From assembly GCA_900073065.1 (NCBI GenBank), contig FJOG01000021.1, positions 751,528 to 815,527 on the forward strand: a stretch of DNA of 64,000 bases. Reading direction: 5' to 3'. The translations under genes were made by a program, and so were the position numbers. Positions 36,563 through 46,835 of this stretch are shown one piece after another (position 1 is the stretch's first letter; the number at the start of each line of letters is the position of its first letter). Origin of the DNA: Phialocephala subalpina (Eukaryota; Ascomycota; Leotiomycetes; Helotiales; Mollisiaceae). The notes under the pieces are model-generated. The model was given only the letters and a program-made list of their open reading frames with translations. It made no database searches and was not told where the DNA came from.

Positions 36563-37896
36563 AGAGTTGGGGCCACAGCTCGTGGACCCCCCTAAGCGAG
36601 AACATCAAAATGAGACCTCATTTTCCAAAAATCACCATTCCTCCAATTATTAATAGTATTTCTTGAAACTTGAACTACAGATTAATAAATAGTAGCTAAT
36701 CCCCTTACTTCAATTACATCCTCCAATTTACAAGTCAATCTCTCAGTATAGTGCCTGAAATCACGTGGGTCCACCTGATCCCAAAGCCTCTGAATCTCCC
36801 TATATAATGCCTCCTTAGAAGTTGGTACAAATGGAAGCTTCTTTAACTCCTCTTTCATCCACCTCCAAACCTTCTCAATAACGTTCAAATCAGGTGAAGA
36901 AGGGGGCTAATCAAAGCCTCGAATGCTATATTAAAGCTTGGCAAGTCTCGCATGCCCTTTATGGACCTTTGCCCCATCTTCCATGAAGATATACTCCGCT
37001 CTAAGCTCGTCAAATAGAGGGAAAACAATAGGTTGGAGTACTTGATCACGGTACGCCCGTGAATTGACTCCTTTGGCCTCTTCCTCTTTCTCTAAGAAGA
37101 CCAATGGAGACTTGTAATCCCAGCCAATTGCTCCCCAGATCATAACCGACACTCTTCCTGACCTATAAGTCGATCGAATACAGTCTGAACACCTCTTTTC
37201 ATCTACCCTTCGAGTCACCTATACCCTCCCATTCTTCCCTAACTCAAGGATGCACTCGTCGGACCATATAACTTTCCTCTAATCCCCTCCTCCTTCTCTC
37301 GAAGCTGCCCAATCAGATGTCCCCCACCATCGATACTTATAAGCAAAAGCAAGCCTCTTTTTAGCTTGGGCCCTTGAGATAAAGGGCCGAGGACAAGCTA
37401 TACACCGTCGGTAGCCTGCTTTACGGAGTTCTCGTCGAATAGTTCGAGCAGATGCTTGGATATTTAGGGCCCTTTTGACTTGCTCAAAAGTCATGCGTCT
37501 TATGCCGTAGTTTCGAGAGATAAAGCGAATAATTTGGCGAATATCTCGTTGATTAAGAAGCTTCTTCTGATAAAGTTTCCCTTTTCTCGTGGTACGGCTG
37601 GATTTGGCTTTGCACATGCGCTTTGCAGTGCTTCGAGGGACCCTTATCTCTTCAAAGATCTATTTCCATGATTTACCGTCGGCGCGCGCTTGGCGTACTC
37701 TAGCGCGTTTCGGGGTTTTCCAAACTTGATTAGGCTCATAGATAGGAAAGGACGAGAGGATATCTGTCTGCATTTCGAGTTTGGTGAGGTTTGGATTAGT
37801 GGTTGAGTTGTGGCAAACGTTTAAAAAGGAGGGTGGGAAATTAAGGTGGGGAGCCAATCTCGCTTAGGGGGGTCCACGAGCTGTGGCCCCAACTCT
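36563..37896 (-). mobile_element. Tc1/mariner-type DNA transposon, 1334 bp
   Basis: Perfect inverted repeats of 39 bp lie at 36563-36601 and 37858-37896 (starting AGAGTTGGGGCC), flanked by TA at 36561-36562 and 37897-37898. One transposase gene occupies the minus strand. The intact, identical ends suggest a fairly recent insertion or one still mobilisable in trans, although its own transposase is dead. Confidence 0.95.
36682..37773 (-). pseudogene. Tc1/mariner transposase with five in-frame stops
   Basis: One continuous frame of 364 codons from ATG 37773 to TAA 36682, the usual length of the family. It is interrupted by stops at 37660, 37279, 37219, 36931 and 36907. Readable parts: two N-terminal helix-turn-helix regions (KRARVRQARADGKSWK and ISRNYGIRRMTFEQVKRAL), the first catalytic Asp in VIWSDECIL, the second in YIFMEDGAKVH, and PPSSPDLNVIEKVWRWMKE around the third acidic residue. 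All five stops can be explained by C-to-T on one or other strand, as in RIP, and no frameshift is seen. Confidence 0.93.
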
Positions 37897-39017
37897 TACA
37901 AGCCACATCACGGGGTTGCCCAAGAGATTTCAGCCCCCACCTGGCTCTTCTACGAGGCAATTTACTTGTCCTGAAAACAACGCCTACTTTGGCTTTTGGT
38001 CACAGGCTGGGTCATAATTCTGGATGGGACGCTTTGCATGCTTGCATGACCCATGCATCAATGCTCGAGCAAGACCTGTCACACTTTCCCAACTTGTGTA
38101 GCCTCCTTGATGTGGTAGATTCCACAATGACACAGCATGACACAAGTCAATCCATTCAAGCAACGCAAGCTAGTTCCAACACAACCCACCGGACAGCCCA
38201 GCGCCCAGGTAGTCATGGCGAGACAAGATTCTTAGCTTTTGCTGCATAGTATCGGCTTCAAGGTTATATAACGAGCAATATTAAATAAGGATCAAGTATT
38301 TTCGAGGTCGACAAGAAGCATCCATTCCTCTACTACACAACGGTTGAGTTCCGCGAGTATAAATCTTTACAAGACCACTCGACCCAATTCGGAAATTATC
38401 CTGTTCCCAGTCTTCCAATGGTCAGACAAATCCTCCAAGCTGGTGCAGACCCCAATGAGCATCTTCAGGACTCAGCTCAGACGGTGTGGGAAGGAATGCT
38501 AGCAAATCTGGCCGCGACGACAAAATCCTGGGATCTACCCGCAGAGCAGGCTGGAATCGTTCTGCACCATTGGATCAGTATCACCAAGGAATTCATACAG
38601 CACGACGCCGATCCTCGATTTAACCGGAATAGCGAAGTAGGATCATACATCCGTGAAGCCTTCGGACCCCTTCTGCCAGAGAAGGCAAAACAACTTGAAC
38701 AAATGTTGAAGAATAGCCAAAGAAAGCTCTCTGGCCTCAAACGCTTCTTCATTCCTCCAAAAAAGCAGCCTCAGCTTAGCTTTGAGGATATAACACCGCT
38801 TTCAACACTAAAGAGGTTCGAAGCAATGCGATTTTCGTCATCTTCGTTCACAGAATGGATGCAAAGGCCAAAATTGCCCTCGGGTGATGACGTTGAAGAA
38901 GAACTCAGGTTAGGAAGGATGGAATTCCTCCGAAAGAAGCGCAAAAGCCCACCGAGTAGTAACAATCTCCGACAAGGCAACAAGCGTATTGGGCCAGCAG
39001 ACGGTGCTACCGGGTGA
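37897..39017 (+). pseudogene. NACHT/STAND protein, C-terminal part
   Basis: Continuation of the gene at 34785 after the transposon. It reads RDFSPHLALLRGN then LVLKTTPTLAF (in a frame shifted relative to the upstream part), then DALHACMTHASMLEQDL. TAG and TAA codons break the frame near 38247-38290. An open stretch 38418-39017 follows, beginning MVRQILQAGADPNEHLQD, the usual C-terminal region of fungal NACHT proteins of this type. The last about 80 residues are Lys/Ser-rich. With the truncation, the Walker A change, two frameshifts, nonsense codons and the transposon, the gene is certainly dead. Confidence 0.8.
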
Positions 39018-39760
39018 CTAGAAAGCCTTGAACTCAGCTTACAACATCGGAGGAAAATTGGTTGAATTGGAAGCGCTTTGTATGCCATGCAGGTGAATCT
39101 GACCTAGGATGGGGAACAACACTTTAAATTTGAGCCGTAATTTGGTCTGCTGGAGCACTGAAAGGTCTGAATCATGCGTCTAGTCTGCTATTCACATCTC
39201 CGTAAGATCACTCTCGCATATTTTCAAATCTTGGCCGCCAACACTTCAAGAATTGAGCCACTTCTCAATTACTGACCTATGCTATCCTAGATTCAATAGA
39301 TTGAACAGTGCCTTCTATTTATCTTCATGCCAAGTTGCTCAACTAGAACTCGACATGTGGCACAAATTTCCGAAGTGTTGGGTGTGAGTTTGAATATGCG
39401 AAACTCCTCTTCGCGGATGAATGTTCTCCGATAGTTGATAACACAGACAACATTTACGGCCTCTGTTATATTTCCAAAGAATACCACCCGAATATTCTTT
39501 TACAGCTAAAATACTTACTATGGGAATTCATTTGAAGCTCTTTCAGTTCTTCGGCGAAGTCTTCCTGACTTTCTGACAAGTGAGTTTCGAGAGGAGCCGA
39601 GGTAGAAATGATGAGCATAAGACGGATGCCTGGGGGAGCTTGACCAGAGGATTAATAGCGAGGAGACCAAGCGGTTAGTAAATGAGTTTTTGAGGGGGTT
39701 TAACCCTAAGGAGAAGACTTTGGATATCGATAATATTCTGAAGAAAGTGAATAAAACGGG
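39018..39760. other. Intergenic, no supported gene
   Basis: Normal composition. A plus-strand stretch near 39640-39760 reads ELDQRINSEETKRLVNEFL and further protein-like residues up to a stop beside the AT-rich block, possibly the C-terminal remnant of an unrecognised gene. A minus-strand stretch at 39293-39487 is also protein-like but unassigned. Confidence 0.35.
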
Positions 39761-39769
39761 CTAATAATA

Positions 39770-40500
39770 GGTAAAATATTAAATACTAATACAAGATAAA
39801 ATTATTATAAGAAATATAAAAATAAATTAGAAATAATAATAAGTATTACTAAGAAGAATTTTTATAGTTATTATATAAAATTAATTAAAAAAATATAAAT
39901 TTATTATTAAGAATATTTTTATTTATAAAATCTTTTCTTTTTATATTAATACTTTTTTATATAATTGGAAAAACTTTAATTTTTATTAATTCAAATTATT
40001 TAAAAAATATATATATATTAATAATATTTAATTAATTATATATTTCAAATTTGAATAATTTATTTAATATTAATATTTATATTTTTAATTAGAAATATAA
40101 TTATGATTTTAAATATAAATAATTTTAATAAAATATTAAATTAAAAAAACAATTAAAAAACTTTATATTTATTTATATTTTAAATATAAGAATATAATTT
40201 ATAATTATATTCTTATAAAAATTTAATATTAAATATTTTTTTTTCGAAAAAAGAAATTTATTATATATATTTAAAGAAATATTAGAAATAAATTTTTTAT
40301 CCGAGGTTAAATTTATAAATATAAAATTAAAAAGAATTAAATAATATTATAAAAAATTTCATTATAATTAAAATAGAAAAAATATATAATATATAAAATT
40401 CTTATATCTTTAATAATATTAATAAGGTTAAATCAAAGCGTAAACTTAATAATAGAATTCTATAAGAGTTTTTATATTTTATTATTTATTAGATTTTATT
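39770..40500. repeat. Extremely AT-rich islet 1
   Basis: About 730 bp almost devoid of C and G. Unlike the 1-11 kb RIP block, CpG is also nearly absent. No frame is readable. It lies downstream of the leftward ATG22 gene. Confidence 0.8.
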
Positions 40501-40647
40501 ATTCATAGTTTATAATATCCGTCCAAGGATCAATTAAGCGTTAATCCCAAGTAGTCCTATGAAATCACAAGCAATGAAAATATAGCATCGGGAAGCCGAT
40601 AGTATATACCGGATGCTATTAGAAAACGTTTCTATGTAAAATTAGGT

Positions 40648-42479
40648 TCAAATGTTCTTGCTGTTATATTCCTTCGTATCGACCGATTGGTCATCGGCCA
40701 CTTTGCGGAGATCTGTGGCTTCTCTCGCCAAATACTCGGTACACTCTTTCTTGCTCTTAACCTCACTAATGAAGAATATACCAACAAATGGAAAGAACGT
40801 TAGAGCGGCTGACCAAGGATATGCTGCCCACTGATTGCCTGTACGATCAACAATAGCACTAGCTACAATAGGACCAATCCAAGCAGATCCTTTCGATACT
40901 ATACCTAACAAACTGAAAAACATATATTCTCTTCCACGTGGCACAAGTTCGGCCATGAATGCTTGACCGTACGAGAACTGAGCGCCTATGGTGAATCCTT
41001 GTTGGGCCTGGTATAACCAAAATTCCCACAGGTTGTGATATCCAATTTTTGTTGTCCAAATACCGGGCATACCCCACAGAGCAACCAGCACGCAGCCAGC
41101 ATTTGTCCACTGGAGCATTGTCTTGGTCCGGAGATGGAAGATTTTCTGGGTGTAATATGCGCTAAAGACACCGACCGCAGCAGATGCTCCTTGCACCGTA
41201 ATCAAGTACGTATTATAAGTAGCAGAAAAAGCGACGACTTGCGTTTGCGAGATCGAGACGAGCGTAATAGTAGTGTTGATTCCGTCGGCAAGCAGGAAGA
41301 AGGCGATTAGATAAAAGAACGTCTGCTTCAAGGTCCATGCCTGCTTTGCCGCGAACCACGTTTGCTTGAAACCAAACGTGAGATAGTTGTCCCCTTTAGG
41401 TAGCTTTGGTCCCGGACGCTTCTTCTCCCACAGAAACCACGGAATGGCGAAGATAATCCAGAATCCTGTACAGACAGCAACCGACACTGAGTATCCCCAG
41501 TTATTTTGTTGTGTAGAGTCATTCGCACCGACGCCGAAGAGAGCACCGAGAGAAAGAGCGCAGCAGACTGTGAAACCAACGTTATTCCAGACGTAACTGA
41601 TATTCATGATCTTCGAACGTGCCATCGAGCATTTGTACTCGAACTGCTCTTCGTTTATGCTGCCGTTCAGAAGTTCCTCTTTGGCTTGTCGAAGTTCCGG
41701 AAGGTCGTGCGCAAGTTTAGGGAAGATAGCATTGAAAAAGACGTAAGACGCCCAGAACGTTATGCCTATGTAACCCCACCACGGTCAGAAAACTTCTCGC
41801 TAGTGACTGCGGTGATTTGGAACGTTGAGAAACTTACTACACAGAATATACACAGCCATTGCTGTTCGCCATTGCGAGGCCTTAGTGATACCCAAGAAAC
41901 CGAACTCAAACGCCCAACAAAGGACTGAAAATCCTCTCACGACCCATGGATTCCAATTGCCGTAATCCGCCAGACTACCAACTCCAATGAATACGATTGC
42001 TTGCGCAAGGAACGTCAGGCCATTTCCTATCAAGATCACAGATGTATATGCTTTCGTCTTATTGCCACCACCCCAGAATACATGACAAGGCGCGGTAGGA
42101 TCGACGTCGCAGGATGAGCTGCCCAAAGGTAGAATGTTTGGGTTGAATCCTGCTTGATATATCAAGTTCTGGAAGAGAAGATTGGAACTGGTATAAGTTG
42201 TTAGTATGGACCGCTGAAGTATATAGGGACATAAGTGGGATCTGGTACGTACTACTGGAATGATCCGATGCCATTGTTTCCAGCGTAATACGCATAGTAA
42301 GACCAGACCTCCTTCCTGGTAGCTGGTGCTCCTGAAGGAGTATACTGATCAAGGTCTCGTATCTCGTGGGAAGCTCGTGTTGACTCGTCGGTTGGCCCTG
42401 GTGCAGCAACTGCAGTGAACGCCAGCTTGGAGATATGGTCCCCCTCGCCCTCGGGCTTGTACTCCTCAATAGTAGCCAT
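40648..42479 (-). CDS. ATG22: ATG22-like vacuolar amino-acid effluxer
   Basis: Exons 42479-42253, 42187-41838 and 41765-40648 give 564 residues with consistent phases (donors gtacgt and gtaagt). The N-terminus contains TRKEVWSYYAYYAGNNGIG followed across the first intron by FQYSNLLFQNLIYQAGF, the ATG22 signature. About 12 membrane helices follow in an MFS-like fold, with RSKIMNISYVWNNVGF, LADGINTTITLVSISQT and GAQFSYGQAFMAELVPRGRE. Yeast Atg22 exports amino acids from the vacuole after autophagic breakdown. Ascomycetes carry several paralogues, so this may be a paralogue rather than the core gene. The frame is intact despite AT-rich flanks. A leucine codon (TTG) six bases upstream is not the start. 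Confidence 0.9.
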
Positions 42480-43150
42480 TGTCAAACGACAGCAAGATAT
42501 GCTTGATCGCGGCTCTGGTCTTCTGGCTCAATGGGATACCAAACGAAAGTCCAGTAGCCGACAGGTGGTGGGAGCATTGGAGAAGGACTGCGAATGTGAT
42601 GGTAGAAGTAGCTTCTCAAATTCCAGTACCCTGGGAGCTTCAGACAGCGGGACGGGAGGGAAGAGGGACGGGGCAACTACAGATGTGCCCCGGCTTGTGC
42701 AGATGCAGAGTGACACGACAGAGAGAGAGTGGTGAGAATGTCGCTTCCCAAGCAGGCGGGGAGCTGAGACAGGGATTGAATTGTGGAGAGAATTGAGAGA
42801 AATGGTCGGGTGATCACGCACTGACCACCACACCACATAAGCGACTTTGTTTGCTACCCAACCAAGCCAATTGTAGGGGGCGTGGCGCCCTTCCTAGCCC
42901 GAAACCCGGAGGGGGGACAAAAGGGACGAGGGCTTAGTCTTATCTATGAGAAGTTCGAGTAGTCTCTAGCCTCGTCTTATTATTACTAAGCCTGCGGGCG
43001 CGCTACTAGCCCTAAGAGCGTAGTACGGAAGGTACTTTGGCTTAAACAAGTCAGCTGATATTACGACTCAGAGGTGCTTTTTTTTATCTTCTCTGTAGTT
43101 TTCGTCGTGACCTTTTCACAAAGTATCGGACACCTTCCTTCAGAGACGTA
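42480..43150. other. Intergenic: ATG22 promoter and unassigned sequence
   Basis: Holds the ATG22 promoter. The stretch 42872-43048 starts TGTAGGGGGCG and ends TTAAACA, LTR-like, but has no flanking duplication or second copy. Confidence 0.4.
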
Positions 43151-43320
43151 CTATGGTCTTTGGATAAATAATCGCACCCCTGAGGGTTTTAGACTGAGCC
43201 TCAAACCATGGCTTTATCGAATCAGATAGCTGGATTTTGAGCTTGCGAGGACCTTTTGTATGTGGAATGTGCTAGAAGCATTAACCCTCAGGGGTGCGAT
43301 TATTTATCCAAAGACCATAG
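43151..43320. mobile_element. 170-bp MITE with 38-bp perfect inverted repeats
   Basis: The first 38 bases (starting CTATGGTCTTTGGATAAATA) are exactly inverted at 43283-43320, and TA flanks both ends (43149-43150, 43321-43322). The interior is about 94 bp and non-coding. The size and TA target duplication fit a Tc1/mariner/pogo-derived MITE. It sits in the upstream region of the permease pseudogene. Confidence 0.92.
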
Positions 43321-43322
43321 TA

Positions 43323-43362
43323 TACTTCGTCCAAGGATAAACAAGTGCGCCCCTAAGGGTGG
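43323..43362 (+). repeat. Degenerate terminal-repeat-like half
   Basis: GGATAAACAAGTGCGCCCCT resembles the MITE end GGATAAATAATCGCACCCCT and lies directly after it in the same orientation. Possibly the end of a related element into which, or beside which, the MITE inserted. Confidence 0.4.
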
Positions 43363-43641
43363 CTGCTCTTTCGATGCCTCTCATTTAATTCGAAACGAGG
43401 AAATGAGAATATGAACGCAAACGAGCGTATCGCAATCTCTTTTGGCTGCGAGAATATGCTATCTCTGTCACGACCACATAGCTTAGACTCTGCTTCTCAG
43501 ATATAGGGGCAAGGAGAGAGAGTCTCGACATGGGTGTCGATGTCATATATCCTTATGAGGGGCGGCGGCTTCCGTCTTTAGATCCTCACGAGCCATTTAC
43601 TACAGTGTCAGCGGCTCACAGGAGCTCGAGAACTTTCCATC

Positions 43642-44316
43642 ATGGCACCACGCTCAGAGGAGCAGCACAATTCCCTGCCGAATCAAGCCACAAGACGATC
43701 GAGTTCAGCGGAACATCAACATAGCCTCGAATCCTCCCAGGCTATCCAACGTCGCATCAACGGCCTCCCAAGTATTGAAGAGTGCCCAATGACGACGCGC
43801 TTGATCCCAGAGGCATCGCCGTCTGGTGCATCTTTGTCACCCAAGCGCTTGCGACGGTCAAGGAACAACTCAGGAGCCGGAAGTGTCACATCTGCTTCCA
43901 GCCATGTTACGGGCAGCAACGTTCACTCTTACTCTAATTCCCCTCCACTTCAAAACGAAGATTATGAAACCAACGATCATGACAATGCAGAAAGGGACGA
44001 ATGTGTTGGGGAGAGATCAAAATCGATATTCCGTGAGACTATGCCAGTCGCTTTCAAACAATTGAAGGTGATTGATATAGTATGCCTAATCTTGAACAAA
44101 ATGATTGGCATCGGAATATTCACGACTCCCGGATATATTCTTAGTCTGACTTATGGAAAGGACTCGGCCTGATGTTCTGGGTTCTCGGAGGTGTCTACGT
44201 TGCTCTATGGTAAGCAAAGATCCAGCGTACAAGAACACCTGATACTGAGATACTCTAGCCTAGTAATATACCTCGACTATGGCACGGCGATGCCTTTCAA
44301 TAGAAGAGAACTTATA
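43642..44316 (+). pseudogene. Amino-acid permease (APC, MUP1-like), N-terminal part
   Basis: Starts MAPRSEEQHNSLPNQATRR with a long polar Ser-rich N-terminus, then FKQLKVIDIVCLILNKMIG and GIFTTPGYIL, the first helix of APC-superfamily amino-acid permeases (GIGIFTTPG). A frame change occurs near 44165 before LMFWVLGGVYVAL. An intron (44210-44258) joins to CLVIYLDYGTAMPFN. The gene is then interrupted by AT-rich DNA from about 44317. Fungal MUP1-type permeases take up methionine and other amino acids. The remainder is at 45011-46351. Confidence 0.8.
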
Positions 44317-45010
44317 TATATAAGATCTTACTCCTTGGGAAACTATTAAGAAGTAATATAGGAAATTGAATAATATTTAATAATAAAAATAAATTATTTT
44401 ATTTTATTTATAAATAATTTAAATATTATATTTCTATTCAATAAATTATTAAATAAAATCATATATTGAAATAATTTCGTTTAATTGATTAAATATATAA
44501 AAAAAGTTTAAAAAGTAAATTTAATTAGAAAAGATTATTTATTTATTTAAACTTTAAATATTTCGTTAATATTGAAAATTAATAATCTTTTAAATTAAAA
44601 CCCAAAGGATTTATTTAATAATAAATTGAATAAAATATTTAAAATTATTTTCTTTATAATAAAATATTTGAAAATACTTTAGAAAAAAGTTTTAAAAAAA
44701 GAAATTAAATAAAATAAGAAAAAGAATTTTAAGAATTTGTTTTATATTAAAGAAAAATAATTTTTAGATTTTATTTTTATTTAAATTATAAAGTTCTTTA
44801 ATTTTTAATATATAAAATAAAAAGGATTTTAATTTATTATTATATTTAAATTTTATATAACATTATATACGAAAGTTATATAATTAATTAATTAATTTAA
44901 TAATTTAATTAATAATTTATTATTCTTATCCAATTGAATAATACTTAAATAATCTTTTTTCATATTATTGAGAAGCCTTTCTCATAAATATCTAGTTCAA
45001 TAAAATCTAG
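44317..45010. repeat. AT-rich islet 2, inserted in the permease gene
   Basis: About 690 bp of very AT-rich DNA, nearly free of C and of CpG, that splits the permease after its second helix. The codons either side (ending MPFNRREL, resuming PRPTLFSTIL) are adjacent in the family, so the block is an insertion. No terminal repeats or target duplication could be defined. Confidence 0.75.
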
Positions 45011-46351
45011 CCAAGACCAACGCTTTTTTCAACCATTCTATTCAGCGTCTATTTCCTATCTCTCGTCCATACCTCTGGCAACGCGATAGCCTTTGCAAGG
45101 CAAGTCATTATTATAGCGGATCTACCAGCACCGCTTCCTGCAGATGGCTCTAAACCAGACCCACCTGTCTTCGATAATCGTGTCGTGAACTGAATCGCCT
45201 TGTCTGTCCTCGGACTTGTGTGCCTTCTTCACTACTTCACGAAACGTCTCGGTCTCATTCTTAATCGTGTCAGTGCGTTCTATAAGATCGTCTTGGTATT
45301 CACAGTTGCGTTTCTCGCAATCGGCTTTCGTAAGAAGCACGTCGACTTTCATTGGCAGGTTCGATCGGAGCCAGGGTTTAAACCTTTCGACAGCGTTTCT
45401 GGATTCATATACATTGTGTATAGCTACTCTGGATGGGAGAACGCAAACTACGTCATCGGAGAGCTCAAAGCAAAGCCAAGAACTCTTCGCCTTGGGGCTT
45501 TCACCGCTCTCACTTTGGTCACTACCGGCTACCCCTTGCTCGTCCTTGGCTATTACCTGGCCTGCTCAACGATCGACATCGAGAACAGCCAGGATCTTGG
45601 GATGGCAATAATATTAGCTCCCACCTTCCGGTTTGGCGGTGCGAAGTACGGTCTTCAAGTTTGCATCGCGTTGAGTGCATTCGGCAATCTCATCGCAGAT
45701 GTGTATACAAGTTGCAGAGTCAAGCAAGCTATTGCTCTACACAACTTCATTCCATTTGCCAAATTCTTTGCAGCCGACTCCGAGTCTTTCGGGACTCCTG
45801 GTGGAGCCCTGATACTTCATTAGATATGCTCAGCAATAGTCATTATTTCGATTCCAAGTGCCAGCGATGGCTATGGCTTCGTCGTCGGTCTTTTCACCTA
45901 CGGCAGCTGGCTGTCGGATTCGTCATGGGTGTCTGTTACTTCACCCTCGACAAGCGACTCGACAAACCTTCACCAGAAGATTGGAACCCGATACTGCGTG
46001 GCTTCTGGCCTACTTTCGCTGCTGGCTATGTCCTTGCAGTAGTCAACTTGGTGCTTTTTAGTCGCTGCTGCCATTCCTACAGGCGCCGGAGAGATACCAA
46101 GGTGGGAATGGGCAGTTACTCTTGTGTGCGCATCTGCGGCTTCAATCGTATACTGGGTTGCTTTAAAGGGACTTTCAGGTGGATTGGGAAAGAAGATGGG
46201 ACACCAGGTAGTTCTAAAGGAGATCGAGCAACCTGATGATTTTCAGAGAATGCAAACTGAATATAGAAGAGATGGAGCGCAATGGAAGTATGATTGGATA
46301 CCATTTCCGGACGAGCAGAATCGTGTGGTTGGATGGATTTTAAAGGTATAA
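45011..46351 (+). pseudogene. Amino-acid permease (APC, MUP1-like), C-terminal part
   Basis: Resumes with TLFSTILFSVYFLSLVHTSG then NAIAFARQVIIIADLPAP, followed by TGA at 45191 (Trp in relatives), an open stretch with YIVYSYSGWENANYVIGELK (the family's SGWxNxNYVxGE motif) and KQAIALHNFIPFAKFF, and a TAG at 45821. Two frame changes then lead through DKRLDKPSPEDWNP to a final open part ending EQNRVVGWILKV. With two nonsense codons, at least two frameshifts and the AT-rich insert, the transporter is dead. Confidence 0.82.
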
Positions 46352-46379
46352 GAGGTTTTGAAATGGGTATTCAATCGTT

Positions 46380-46680
46380 TGTAATATTATATATACTATA
46401 GGACTATTAGAATTCCAAGATAATAACTTCTGTGGTAAATATTAATATATATTTAAATATTTATTATCTTATTAATTTGAAGGCTTTATTTATATTATTA
46501 TATATTTCAAAATTATATAATTTATTTATATTTTAAACGCAAAAATATAATTATTTATTTATAAAAAGTTTATTATTTTTAAGAAAATTCTTATTATTTT
46601 TATAATCTTATTATAATTGAAAAGTTTTACGGTTAATAGTTATTAATTAAGATTAGTAATAGGAAATAAAGATAAAACCG
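46380..46680. repeat. AT-rich islet 3
   Basis: About 300 bp of very AT-rich DNA resembling islets 1 and 2 in composition, between the permease pseudogene and the four-domain gene. No frame or repeat recognised. Confidence 0.7.
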
Positions 46681-46835
46681 CTTGTAATATCATTTTTACC
46701 CTAAGTTCTTACTCTAAGGGAAAGATGTTTATATCTACTAATATAAACGAGAAGGCAAAGGTTCGAAGTCGCCCGAATCATATATATCACAAGGCATTCC
46801 TATTACAAATCTACCAAGATTTTCTCCTTCCTTTC

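Noticed and set aside
42872..43048. Possible solo LTR (TGTAGGGGGC ... TTAAACA)
   Set aside because: Only the TG...CA ends support it. No target duplication at its edges and no second copy in the window.
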